In this document: piece after piece, positions 1 through 16,532 of the stretch
Numbering within the stretch: position 1 is the first letter of the stretch
Layout of the letters: each line of letters opens with the position of its first letter
NCBI GenBank assembly: GCA_037127255.1
Contig: JBANSL010000017.1
Location: forward strand, 65,703,857-65,767,856
Length of the DNA: 64,000 bases
From: Persicaria tinctoria
Taxonomy: Eukaryota; Streptophyta; Magnoliopsida; Caryophyllales; Polygonaceae
Direction of reading: 5' to 3'
Translations under genes and position numbers: made by a program
Notes under the pieces: model-generated
What the model saw: the letters and a program-made list of their open reading frames with translations, nothing else
Database searches by the model: none
What the model was told of the DNA's origin: nothing

Positions 1-780
1 TCGAAAAGATTAGACAAAGTTCTGACTAATGTCTCGAGCAGATTGGAATGGCCAGAAGCGAGAGTTTGTCACTTGCCACGTTATTCACCAGATCATAAGA
101 GGAGGCACCCTTTTCGTTTCGAAGCTGCCCCACCCGATTTCCTCCAGTTTATTGAGACGAAGTGGCATAGAGATTGCTCGGCTGATATCTCCCTCAAAGA
201 GCTCACGAGGGAGTTGAAGATCTGGAATAGGGAGGTTTTTGGTAATATTTTCTCAAAGAAAAAACTGCTATTGGAGGAATTAGATGGTGTCCAGAAGCAA
301 CTCGTGAGGGGTACGAACCCTATGGCTGAGGAACAAGAGAAAGGAATCAAGTCTAAACTCGACGAGGTCTTCGAACAAGAAGAAGTGTTTTGGATGCAAA
401 AATCGAGAGAAGCTTGCCTCGTCAATGGTGAAAGAAATACAAGATTCTTCCACACTTCCACGGAAATAAGAAGGAAAAACAATAGGGTGGAAGGTTTGTT
501 TGATAAGAATAACATCTGGGTGGAAGAAAAGAAGGACTCATAGGACGGCTTGCATTGAAATATTTTGAAGACCTGTATGCAGAGGAACCGGTGGCGAATT
601 CTGGGCAACAACCCGATGCCAAATTTCCGATTTTGGAGGAAGCTGCTTGGGAGGATGCTTGTAAAGAGGTATCCAGTGAGGAAATTCGAAAAGCTTTTAA
701 AAGCATGGCTTACAAGGCTCCGAGGAGCGACGAGTATCAACCAGTTTTCTTTCAAAAGTGCTAGAGGACTGTTGGGCCGT
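1..780 (+). pseudogene. L1-type LINE ORF2 fragment, cut by the window edge
   Basis: The frame is open from base 1 to 543. It starts inside the C-terminal end of an AP-type endonuclease (RLDKVL, then YSPDHK in place of the usual SDH motif) and runs through the linker before reverse transcriptase (the SREACLVNGERNTRFFH stretch is typical). A frameshift at about 540 moves the reading to frame 3 (YFEDLY at about 558). A TAG at 762-764 interrupts FQKC/RTVGPFAIDLV, probably a former Trp. Similarity fades by about 900, before the RT catalytic core. The element is therefore inactive and incomplete; its 5' part lies outside the window. Confidence 0.85.
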
Positions 781-899
781 TTGCAATTGACCTTGTGACA
801 CAAAATCAGTGAGTTGTGGATAGGCCTCAATGCCACCTTGAGAACGCTCTTTCCTAAGGTGCTAAAAACTCTTGAATATTGTTTACAAGTATTTTTCAA

Positions 900-1510
900 A
901 TTTATTCAACCAATTGATAAATGAAATAATTTTCCGCGACATACCAATCTAAATTCATACGAAATCCCTTCTTTTCAAACAAGATTTTAATTTATTGAAC
1001 AAATTCAGTTACATTCTATAGTTTTCCTATTACAAGTTAAACTTACAGTTGATTTGAATAGTCATGCATTATGACTCATAATATATATATATATATATAT
1101 ATATATAAACATACCCTACGGGTTACGCACATACATGATGTAACATCATATCGACTATTCGATACATACAAAGATTGTACAAAGTTTGTTAGGTTCAATC
1201 GTTGTCTCCCTTGCCGCCCCTAAATTGGCAACATATATCCGAAAACCTCAAGATGGCAAAGGTCGGAATCATATCTTCACAAGAAATAAAATTAGATGGT
1301 CTTGGAAATATCACATGGTCCCGAAATGCATCCACACAACACCACATTCAAAACAAGTAAATATAATTTGGTAATATGTGAAAGCGCTTTACACTATTAT
1401 TGGACTTTTCGATGTAAAAAGATTATATATTCAAAATGCTTTTAAAAAAAAAATCTTCCTTCCAAGTTCCACTAAATATAATTGACCTTTTGACCACTTT
1501 TTCAGGTAAT
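900..1510. other. AT-rich intergenic DNA, no gene seen
   Basis: Apart from a (TA)n run at about 1079-1107 I see no coding, RNA or clear mobile-element signal here. The short open frames have no recognisable motif. Confidence 0.6.
1079..1107. repeat. (TA)n microsatellite
   Basis: About 14 perfect TA units, directly readable. Confidence 0.95.
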
Positions 1511-1659
1511 AAAATATTTTGTTGTAATGTGTTGAAACCTTTGTCCCACACTCCCACATCGGAAAATACAAGAACCCGAGCATTGCATATTAGTCTGTAG
1601 GTCACTCCTTTTATAATCAACTAGTATTCGGTACCCGCCCGTTGTGCGGTTTCTTTATA

Positions 1660-1735
1660 AAAATCAATATCAATATCAATCAATCAATATCATCAATATC
1701 AATATCAATATCAATATCATCAATCATCAATATTA
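1660..1735 (+). repeat. ATCAAT/ATCATC simple repeat
   Basis: Imperfect six-base units (ATCAAT with ATC variants) fill this stretch just inside the Helitron 3' end. Confidence 0.85.
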
Positions 1736-1834
1736 TAATACTAAAACAGAGGCGTTGAAATCCGATGTGGCGGGCTCTGAAGCGGTTCGCCTACGTGTAT
1801 TTTTCTGTGCGAAGATCGCGGGTAATATAACTAG
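1727..1834 (+). mobile_element. Short Helitron-like unit with opposite orientation, nested
   Basis: On the plus strand TCAATATTATAATACTAAAA followed by CAGAGGCG resembles the Helitron 5' end seen at 4449 (both contain ACTAAAACAGAG). About 100 bases later CTGTGCGAAGATCGCGGGTAATATAACTAG resembles a Helitron 3' end: a GC hairpin, then CTAG at 1831-1834, then T. It could be a very short deletion derivative nested in the larger element, or debris of rolling-circle end joining. Confidence 0.45.
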
Positions 1835-4510
1835 TTTGATATAAAAGGTAAAATAATTGACTAAAACTTTACGGCATGGTATATTTTATATAGAATTATA
1901 TACGGATTTATCTTCTCAAATTTTATCATCAAATTAAGATGTTGCATATTTATATTTAAATATATTAGATTCAATTTGATGTAAAATGTAGAATAATATA
2001 TTGACCAAAATTTGATGGTAAAAGGTAAAATAATTGAACAAAATCTTACGACGTGGTATATATATTTTATATAGCGTTAGTGTTGCTATTATTCGTATTA
2101 ATTTAAATAATAAAAAAATAGATTAAAGAAGAGAATATACAACATCTTGATGCTTCAGTAAAGCTATATCATCGTTTCGAACTTATTTTTAATTTGTATA
2201 TTTGTATTACTTTGTATTATTATATTATAATCTAAACTCTAAAAAATATTTAAAAACCTAACAATACCATTTTATGAATCATAACTTAAATAAATGATAA
2301 GTATAATCTTATTCGGTAAAATTTTATCTCGTAAGCAGATAAGCTATACCTTTTTAATTAAGAATCAAGTCAATAAAAAAAAAAAAAAAGAATCAAGTCA
2401 ATAATCATTTAACTTTTACTATTTTAACCTAATCAATATATATGTGATCAAAATTATATGTCTTTTTTTATTTATTTTTTTCTTTTATATATAAAGATCA
2501 TTTGTAAACACTCCAAATATAACATGTAAACAAATCTAACCCTTATATGATAGGGAACGGAGAGTCTAGCTATAAGTCTATAACTATAGATAAAGTTATT
2601 CACAATTTATCTATATATTTTAGTTAATTTATTGACTCATAGAAAATATAAATCAAAATTATTTCATAGTCATACTCACTAAAAATATTAATAGATAAAT
2701 ATTTTATAGGTGTTATTGTATTTATATATAGATTATTTTAGGGTGAAAATATTATTTATATCGAAATTAATTACTTGATAGCTTTTATTTATATCTATAT
2801 TAATTTTTATTTTATATTTTCCACAAAGATTGTTATTAGTTTAATTCTCGCACTGCAATTCAATTAAAAGAAAAATAAACAGATGTATGCTCTACTAATT
2901 AATGGAAAATATGAATTCTATACAGTAGTATTTAGTTCTTTCAATTTAAATAATTAATATTTCAAGTATTTTATATAGATAAATTGGTTTATCAATTAAT
3001 TTGATTTAGAGTGATAGTTTGATTTTTTTTCAAATCAAATAGCTGATTTTCAATTAATTTTTAAAATCATTCAAAGCAATCTTATTACTGTACGTACAAT
3101 TTCTGTAGACTCTTCATCATTTTTTAATCATTGAACATGCAATATTTAAACAGATGAATTAACATTTTGGTATTTTTTTTTAAGATATAAAGTTATATCG
3201 GATAGATTATTTGATTTAAAAAGATAACTTTTTTACCCAACTATATTGGTTTATTAATTTCACTTATGTATCGCTTACGTACTCGTGTAGTCAAAACCCT
3301 TTAAACCATATCAATCAATAATTTTTTATATATCAATACATATATATTTTTATATACCATCATATATAGATAGGTTTTCTACCTAATTTAGATATAAGAT
3401 TGAATATTAATAATGAACCATATATTAGATAGATTATTTAGTTTAAAAAGATGAATTTTCTAACTAATTAAGATATAAGTATCTCAAAATTTGTAACTAA
3501 ATTTATTCTATATTAAAAATAAAAATATAACAAAACTTGTATATATGACGGCATGATATTAATTTTTTATGGTGAATGGTTGAAGATATATCCATGTAAA
3601 TATGTATTTTTGTACCGTATGTTGCAATGCAAATTTCATTATCAAAGATGGTAGGTATGTGTATTATCTCGGTCTTATCTTGATTAATTACATTAAATAT
3701 CATTATAAAGGTAGTAAATTATATATTTAACGTACAAATAATTACATATATTTTTGGTCAATTATTCTACCTTTTGGGAAAAAAATATTGATCTAATCAG
3801 AGGTCTGGTCTGCTTTAGTATTTTATATATAGATATTGATATAGATAGATTTATATATATAGATATAGATTTGTACGTATTAGGCATTTGATATTTTAAC
3901 CGACTTTGTTAATCATTTATGAGGGGGATATATCTTTTGGAAAAAAAAAATAAGGATAAAACTATTTTATAACTAACTATGTACGTGTTAGGATATAAAT
4001 TTATAAGGCTTTATGAATATATCTTATTTTTTAGTATTAAGTATGGAGCTATTTTATTTTTAAATATAACTTTCAATTAAATTCGATGCCGTCAAATATG
4101 ATGAAATTAAGCTCCATGGTTCCAATCATATTGTTTTTCAAACGTTATTTTGTATCTCCTCCACACGTTTAGCATATAGGTTAGTTAATTAATTTCAACA
4201 ATAACTTATTATTATATATGATTGGTTGGATTGGATATGTTTTCAACAATAGTTTAATATATTATGGATCTAAAAAGATAAGTTTTTTACCTAATTATAT
4301 TGACTTATTAATTAATGTGGCCCAAAAATTTAATACAACTTTAATCCAGAAAATGCCACGCAGCCGAAAATAATCCCGTTTAATCCAGAAAATTCTGTGG
4401 CAGTGAGGTCGCTCCAGCGGTCTCTGTTTTAGTGTTTTATATAGATAGATTGGTTTTAGGATGAAACCCCACTAGTCTTGTGTGCTCGGATGTGATTGTC
4501 ACTTTAAAGT

Positions 4511-4895
4511 TTAAACATCATTAATAAAATACTTTATTTTTTTTTGGGTAAAAATTCAAGATACTTTATTAATACTCGAACTATCCATATTAATTTTTTT
4601 TCATTGATCCATTTTTTCACATTATTTATTATCAATTTATTTGATACATAGGCAGTACGCTGTATTAATTTTTTTTTCTCTTTCATTGTTCCATGAATTT
4701 GAAAATCCATTAAATTCCATTGATATCGACTTGAGATATTATAAATCGGAGATTGTGATAAGAAAAAAGGGGTTAAAATCAACTGCAAGTGCAAAGGTGT
4801 ATTAAGGTAAGATATCATTCCTATCCTAAATTGATAATAATGCGAATACAGATACAATAAGTAATAGATCGAATTATCTTTTTTTTTAACCTAAA
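4511..4895. other. AT-rich spacer, no gene seen
   Basis: No motif-bearing frame and no clear repeat boundary. It lies between the LTR-like relic and an RNase H fragment. Confidence 0.5.
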
Positions 4896-4899
4896 AGAA

Positions 4900-5385
4900 T
4901 TTGAAAGGTGACAAATTCGTCTATCTAAGGCCATCCCTAGGATGATACCACAAACCGCGGCGTCGGAAGGGAGAAGCGGGCCAGAATGGTGAAGAGCTAT
5001 ATGTGATAGATAGTCAGCAATCATTACCTTCCCTAAAGACATGTAGGAACTCGACATTGGAGAAAAAACGGAAAGATGTAAGAGAATAAGATAAAATCAT
5101 CTCGATCTCACCAGAACAAGAACACACGATCTTTAAACTGTTAATGATGCTAAGATTATAATCACCCTCAATAATTATTATGAATTTTATCTTTAGATCT
5201 ATAGCTTTGAGGACCCTCCTCCACAAGTCGAAACCCTCGGCAGTCGGCACCTAGAACGGAGGGGGAAGGAGAAGGTCCTGCTTCAGAGAAAATAATTAAG
5301 CCATTTTCATTCCGAATGATGAAGCCGTAGGTGGAGGAGGCCGAGGAGGATAGAGCTCCATCAAATTACACCAACCATTTGCGGG
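4900..5385 (-). pseudogene. LINE RNase H-like domain fragment
   Basis: Reading the minus strand from about 5385, the frames give in order STYGFIIRNENG, an acidic VLGADCRGF site, IEGDYNLSIINSLK, then VEFLHVFREGN and MIADYLSHIALHHSGPL. This is the order of the RNase H-like domain (RVT_3 type) at the end of plant L1 ORF2. At least three frame changes are needed, so it is a relic. The rest of the LINE is not visible next to it. Confidence 0.75.
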
Positions 5386-5425
5386 AGGCTCAATGTGTGG
5401 CTTGAGTTATATAATATGCAAAGAT

Positions 5426-5428
<3 letters not shown>

Positions 5429-5482
<54 letters not shown>

Positions 5483-5505
5483 TTATTTATATATGTGTGT
5501 GTGTA
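5429..5505. repeat. Compound microsatellite (AT)n-(TTTA)n-(GT)n
   Basis: About 25 AT units, then TTTATTTATTTAT, then GT units. It lies at the 3' edge of the first GST duplication unit. Confidence 0.95.
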
Positions 5506-5716
5506 ATTGTCTCATAACAAGTACTAAGCTACAAGAATCGAAACAAAATACAAATACGATCAACACATAAATTAAACAAGCATTACAGTATAGTAATGCT
5601 TTTGTACTATCAATTAAACATGCGCACGTATTAGATACACGTGTGCATTTTATTTTACCGTTAGCTACACACCTTTACGAGAAGGCACATAATCCATTGC
5701 AATCCAAAACTCGTAT

Positions 5717-7145
<1,429 letters not shown>

Positions 7146-7180
7146 TTAGGATTGTTAGGAGTGAGTGGTGGGGGTGGTGT

Positions 7181-7256
7181 TATTTATAGGAGGGTTATGT
7201 GGAGTACGTTTTATCTTTGTTTGGTTGTTTTTCAAGGCAATGCGACGTCGTTTGGA
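7181..7256 (-). promoter_or_regulatory. Promoter of GST copy 1: TATA box and ACGT palindrome
   Basis: On the minus strand CCTATAAATA lies at 7190-7181, about 80 bases before the ATG. AAACGACGTCGCA lies at about 7253-7241 and contains the palindrome CGACGTCG, an ACGT core as bound by plant bZIP factors. Both are preserved in the other GST copy at 14950-14941 and 15013-15001. Regulation by TGA-type bZIP proteins is known for many GST genes but is only inferred here. Confidence 0.6.
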
Positions 7257-7369
7257 AGCGTTCCTTTCTCTTGGATTTTTACTAGTGGAGAGTGTCCTTC
7301 AAACTCTGTAAGAATCAGAGTTATGATTAGCTATCAACTCGTGAGCATTGTGTGTTTGTTTATTTTTAT

Positions 7370-7890
7370 TTATTTTTTATTTATTTTGGTAAGGAAAATG
7401 AGAACTAGGCTCTCAAAGAAAGCCAAAAACAACCGAGCTATAGACTGGTGAGGCGGGGAGTAGTACTTCCCCTAGCGTCTTCCTCAAGAATAAAAAACAT
7501 GTTCTCAGGCGGGCTCGAAAGGAAATGTAAACCAAAAGACAAACAAAGCGAGTCCAACAAGGGAGTAGACGAGTGAGTTCGCATGACTGAAAACATGTTG
7601 GAATTGGATGTCCCAATCCCGAATGAGGTAGTCTTGGGCCCTTGGCATTGACATGCCAGGTTGTAGAGTGGGTATCCCATTTTGATCCTTTCGCTTACCA
7701 GCGTAGTTGCGAGCATGGAATCCGTCTCCGCCAACCCTTTTCGATAGCCGCTATCCTAGGCCAGGCGAAGCTCATCGAGGATCCCTCATAATTCGGCCAT
7801 TGGGACCGTGCACAGGCCAATATTGTGAGCCAACCTCTCGATCCATTGGCCCTCCGCATTGCGAAGAACCCCACCAACACCATTGTGCGG
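7370..7890 (-). pseudogene. LINE RNase H-like fragment inserted upstream of GST copy 1
   Basis: The minus strand gives GVGGVLRNAEGQWIERLAHN, then ELRLA (acidic site) and AETDSML (the second acidic site, usually ESDC) in neighbouring frames, so at least one frameshift. Comparison with the second GST unit shows that this block is absent there between GTGAGCRTTGTGTGTTT and GTAGTTGGTAGTTGAGG-like sequence. It is therefore an insertion after, or a loss before, duplication. The 5' part and RT are missing. Confidence 0.7.
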
Positions 7891-7989
7891 TAGTTGGTAG
7901 TTGAGGTCTGCTGGAGCTAAGGATCGGGCTAGCGTACAACGCAAAAAACACAACATTTGAAACCCGTACAAATCAATTGGCAATAAGCA

Positions 7990-8380
7990 TTTTTAGTTGA
8001 GAAAAATAAGAGGGTGCGTGACTCTTATCGGCTGGGTCACGTGTCCGGGGTTTGCCGCCACCAAAGGTGGGTTCGGCGTCATAAAAAAAAACTAAGAGAA
8101 TTAAAAAGAAAAAAAAAATCCAAAAGTTAAAGCCAATATACAGTAGTTCTTGGGTTGGCTTGCTATACGTACTGTTTATATTGCCAAGAATATGGTAGTT
8201 TCACCGGTTTTATAAATTATAATCGATCGATGTGGAATTGTGGAACATAGTTGAATAAGTGGGATGGATCGGATAGGTCCCAAAATTAGTGTGTTGAAAT
8301 TTGAAGGCCCAGTAGATTAGCCCAATAAGTGGTCCGGGTTCGGAAGGTTAGTTAGAGGCGGACAATGGTTGTTACTTGTT
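7990..8380. other. Gene-free spacer, end of duplication unit 1
   Basis: The first about 185 bases match 16314-16400 of the second unit, with about 80 extra bases at 8010-8090 in this copy. The rest shows nothing recognisable. Confidence 0.5.
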
Positions 8381-8755
8381 AGCAGGCTATTGTTTGAGCT
8401 GGACGAGAGTATTGCTTGTTTATATTTAGAAACTGGTCGGGCTCGAGCCGAGTCTAAATATGGACTCGAGCTTAAAAATGTGTTTATTATTGGCTCGTTT
8501 AGAAAATGAACGAGCTCCAACTGAGTTTTTTTTCAAGTATTAAACAAACTTATTTGCTCACAACATAGTAATTTAAAGGAAATTTTAGAAATTTCACAAA
8601 GTTCGAGCTTAAATTGAGTGAGCTGAGCTTTGAACCGAGCTTTAAAATGTGCTCATACTCAGCTTGTTTAGAAAAATAAACAAGCTCGAAACCGAGCTTT
8701 TATCGAGTCAAGCCTGAGCTGAGCTCGAGCTATTTGGATCGTATAACACCCCTAA
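8380..8755. repeat. GAGCTCGAGC-rich dispersed repeat (MITE-like)
   Basis: Many variants of GAGCTCGAG/CGAGCCGAG and AACAAGCTCGA occur in both orientations, and the right edge reads ATAACACCCCTAACC. Such repeats with a TAGGGGTG-like edge are common plant hAT-type MITEs. No clean target duplication was found, so the class is inferred. Confidence 0.5.
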
Positions 8756-9540
8756 CCGAGTTGGTTGTGTTTGGTAGTAGGTAGTATTTTTGGAGGTGAT
8801 GATTTTTTTTGGAGATTATACTGGAGATGTGGAAGGTGGAGTTTTTTTTTATATTAAAAAAAACCCTTATTGGGGATTTGGTGATTATAAGGTTTATAAA
8901 TGAGTATTGGGATAAAAATGTCTAAAATGCCCCTACTCCTTCCCCTTTCCCTTCCTTGCTCCAATTTCATCTGCCATTGAACTCATCCTCAGCCATCATC
9001 AATAAATTGAAATCTGTCATTATTCACTACCACCCTGTCACCAATAATTTCAATAATCCATCCCCTCCACTTGGTATGCCGATGTGGCTATTCTGAACAC
9101 GAACCCCTTTAGAAAGCTCTCTATGCTCAACCCTCCCGTATCTAGCTCTGTCCCAAAAAAGCTCACAAGCAGCGCCCAATAGTAGCAGCTGACGAGAAAG
9201 AGGAGGAAGCAGAGCATTTCGTGGTTGTTGCTTTTAGAATTTTAGATCGAGTGAAGGCAGCAAGCAAATGGGCATGGAGTCATCATTGGAGCCGATTTCC
9301 CCGACCATCAAACACTATTCAAGAAGAGGGAGCATGAATGGGGACGGTTGACCGGGGCTTCTTTGGAACCTCAAGAAATCGGGATTGAAGGGAAGAGAGC
9401 AGAAGGGGAGCGAGAAGGGACGCTGCTCCTTTTTTTAGGATGGCAACCATTGATGAAGGGGGTTTGAAGGTGAGAGGGGGCACTCACGAGGAGGATGAAC
9501 AAAAGAGTCAGAATGGTGAGGGGACGGGAAGTGTGTTGTT
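8756..9540. other. Gene-free stretch of mixed composition
   Basis: It begins AT-rich and turns moderately GC-rich at 8930-9540. Frames are short and broken and I recognise no domain. It may be transposon body linked to the neighbouring TRIM-like LTR. Confidence 0.4.
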
Positions 9541-9855
9541 GAGAATATATGAGTAGTGTGGAATCCCACGTTGATTAAAATGTGAATCTAAGCCTTGCAT
9601 ATAAGCCGGTGGGCTACCCCACCTAACACCAATTGGTTTTAGGATGGAACCCCACACAGCTTGTGTGCTCGGCTTGGTTAGCGCGCTTGCGCTTGGGCGT
9701 GTGACCCCTCCACGTCGTATGACCCACCGTGATTTAACATGGTATCAGAGCCGAGCTTCGGCTAAGGTGTGGTGTGGTTTGGATTCCTGGTCTAGTTGGT
9801 TGGCCGGCCTTAAGGCTTATGTCGTCAAGCACCGTGATTTAACATGTGTTTAATA
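9541..9855 (+). mobile_element. TRIM-like element: LTR, primer site and a second LTR end
   Basis: The left part carries the pattern also seen at 1510-1620 + 4450-4510, 29935-30065 and 38690-38890: AATCCCACGTTG, CCTTGCATATAAGCCGG, ATTGGTTTTAGGATGGAACC. The LTR ends with CACCGTGATTTAACA at 9739. It is followed directly by TGGTATCAGAGC (9740-9751), complementary to the 3' end of plant initiator Met tRNA. About 90 bases later CACCGTGATTTAACA is repeated (about 9831-9845), as expected for a second LTR end with a tiny non-coding interior. Confidence 0.65.
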
Positions 9856-10477
9856 AGGGAAAATTATAACAACTTTAAGACATCCCCAGAAATAACCTCT
9901 TGAAGTTCCCCTCCCAAGGTGCCATTTTCATAAAAATTTATCTAGGAAAAGATCCACCTTCAGCTCCTACACCCCATACCAACTGATAATAAGATGAGTA
10001 AGTTACCGACTTTGTATACTATATTTGTATTGTTGAAATGTGAAACTTCTTCATGTCTTTTTACATCTCAACAACTTTTTTCTACTCATTTCACACATTT
10101 TTTGTGGATGAATTAAATAACATTAATAATTCCAATGAGAGATAAAGCAAATCAACCTTTGCGTAGAGTTGTATAATAAGCAAAGATAACATATACCTGA
10201 ACAATCATTTTAACTTGTAATTGTCTCTCATAACAAGTATATCTTACAAGAACCCAAAAAAATACAAATATGATCCACACATAAACTAAAGCATTACAGT
10301 ATAGTAATGCTTTCTAATTGATATACAAGCCCACAATTACCATAATAATTCCATAGGCCTATCAATTAAACATGCACACATGTATGCTAGATACATGTGT
10401 GCATTTTATTTTATCTTTACCTACACACCTTTAATTTACGAGAAGGCACATAATCCATTACAATCAAGAACTCATAA
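9856..10477. other. Intergenic DNA and 3' flank of GST copy 2
   Basis: About 9856-10180 shows no recognisable feature. From about 10190 it matches the 3' flank of GST copy 1, including the AGCATTACAGTATAGTAATGC palindromic motif. Confidence 0.6.
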
Positions 10478-14906
<4,429 letters not shown>

Positions 14907-14940
14907 TTATGTTGTGAGGAGTGAGTGGTAGGGGTGGTGT

Positions 14941-15013
14941 TATTTATAGGAGGGTTTTGTGGAGTATGTTTTATCTTTGATTAGTTGTATTTGAAGGCAA
15001 TGCGACGTCGTTT
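14941..15013 (-). promoter_or_regulatory. Promoter of GST copy 2: TATA box and ACGT palindrome
   Basis: CCTATAAATA on the minus strand at 14950-14941, about 75 bases upstream of the ATG, and CGACGTCG at about 15010-15003. Both match copy 1 in order and spacing, so the core promoter was duplicated with the gene. Immediately upstream (about 15040) the homology is interrupted by about 620 bases of AT-rich DNA. Confidence 0.6.
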
Positions 15014-15039
15014 CGAAGCGTTCCTTCCTGAGTAATAAT

Positions 15040-15665
15040 TACAAAAAACCACCCAGAGTTTATTCTTTATAAAACCACCCATATAAAGAATAATTATAAA
15101 AAAAAATTATAAATCAAGAATATGAAAAGAGGATGTGGTATTTTTTTTCTCATTCCCCATACATAAGAGTCAATATATATATTACACAAATCAATTATGC
15201 CCAACCAATAAAAATATTATTCATTTATATTATTTATCAAATAGTAATGTTTTGTACATCTCTCATAACCATGAGATCTATGAAATTGATGAGAGCTTTT
15301 ATGGAAATTTTATATTTATGGCTACTTTATGTAATACTTCATATTATATTCTTATGAATTTAAACATTGAAAGAGTCTGAGTGTTTTTTTTTTTAAATTA
15401 AAGTATTAGAGTTGAATGATTTTATGTAGTTTTTTTATATATATAAATGTTTTTTTTTTGTAATTATGTCTGACAATGTTTTTAAAAATAAAGACTAAAA
15501 CGAGTAAAAAAATATAAGTTTGGGGACTATTTCTGAAATATTTGAAAGATTAAGTACTGAAATAAAACGAAATGAAAAAAGTCGAAGACTACTGTCAAAA
15601 CGTTTTAAAGGATAGAAACGAAAATAAAATAAGTGGCAAAGATTATTATGGACTTAAAACGTAGT
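15040..15665. other. AT-rich insertion upstream of GST copy 2
   Basis: Present only in the second unit; homology to copy 1 resumes at TGGAATTTTACTAGTG (about 15681). It starts with ACCACCC-containing inverted-looking sequence (AAAACCACCCA at 15047 and 15074). No coding sequence is visible. The type of element is unknown. Confidence 0.5.
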
Positions 15666-15909
15666 TTGACTCGTTCCTTGTTGGAATTTTACTAGTGATT
15701 ACTGATTAGCTATCAACTGGTGAGCGTTGTGTGTTTTAGTAACACACGGCAGTTCTTGTAAGTCTGGTGGAGCCAATGATCGAGATAGTGTTACAAACCA
15801 TAAAATTCAACCTTTGAAACCCATTTTGATGGATTCGGTTTTCTATTTTCTAGTCGATAGATGTGGAAAAACACATCTTAACCGTACAAATCAATTGGCA
15901 ATACGCAGT

Positions 15910-16310
15910 GGAGATCTATTGTTTGGTAATGGTATATATAGATATCGATATCACTTTATCTGATATTTAATAGTGTTTGATATAGATAGATATCGATACC
16001 ACTTAACTTGAAATTTGATATTTAGTGTTTGGTATAAATAGATACTGATATCACTTGATATTTAGATATCGGATTTGGGCATATTTGATATTCTGGTTTT
16101 GAGGGGATATTACTTGATATATATCTAGATATAATAGACCAAAAAAACTAATTGATATCTATATATCAACCGATATCGATATCTTGATATCGAAATATCA
16201 CTAATATCGATATCTTGATAACCGATACTAATATCGATATCTGATATCTAGATATCAAGATATGGATACTAAATGGGGCCTCGGGATACCCAATTTAATT
16301 ATGATTTAAA
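15910..16310. repeat. ATATCGATATC-rich palindromic repeat (MITE-like)
   Basis: Dense GATATC, TATCGATA and TTGATATC words on both strands, ending GGATACTAAATGGGGCCTCG. It interrupts homology between the two GST units (absent near 7975). Relatives lie at about 19965-20125, 20780-20850 and, weakly, 6450-6505. No target duplication could be fixed. Confidence 0.6.
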
Positions 16311-16532
16311 TAATTAGTTTTAGTTGAGAAAACTAGGAGAATTTTAAAAAATCCAAAAATAGAGCTAACATATTAATTCTTGTGTTGGTTTGCTATAGCA
16401 CCAAACACTTGCTTAACTAGCTTTGGAAAAAACCACTCAATTAAAGAAAACAAACCAATAAAATAAAAAAATCACACCCTCCATATATATCCCATCCTTC
16501 GAGAATATAATAGTAATTGCATATAAATTCTC

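Larger units (their letters stand above)
1621..4449 (-). mobile_element. Non-autonomous Helitron, about 2.8 kb
   Basis: On the minus strand the element begins TCTATCTATATAAAAC at 4449 and is preceded by A (4450). It ends with CTAG (1624-1621) followed by T (1620), which is the Helitron rule of insertion between A and T without target duplication. A short imperfect GC hairpin (CCGC 1635-1638 with GCGG 1646-1649) lies about 11 bases before the CTAG end, as expected for a Helitron 3' terminus. The interior is about 75 percent AT and has no RepHel coding sequence. It contains diverged internal repeats, for example AAAGGTARAATAATTGAC near 1846 and 2020 and inverted near 3765, and a TTTAAAAAGAT-type repeat near 3215, 3440 and 4270. 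Flanking homology confirms both ends. Confidence 0.8.
1510..4510 (+). mobile_element. TRIM-like LTR relic, split in two by a Helitron
   Basis: The two halves are about 1510-1620 (CCCACATCGG, then a ...GCATTGCATATTAG...GGTCACTCC stretch) and 4450-4510 (TTGGTTTTAGGATGAAACCCC ... CTTGTGTGCTCGG). Placed side by side they follow the same order as the less damaged copy at 9541-9855, which continues into a TGGTATCAGAGC primer site. The break falls exactly at the A/T of ATCAATTGG, the sequence that is uninterrupted in the relic near 30020. The element is non-coding and old. The TRIM label (short, non-coding LTR element) is inference from the length and the primer site. Confidence 0.6.

Noticed and set aside
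93..899. Minus-strand open frame of 268 codons over the LINE fragment
   Set aside because: It is the antisense shadow of recognisable LINE ORF2 coding sequence.
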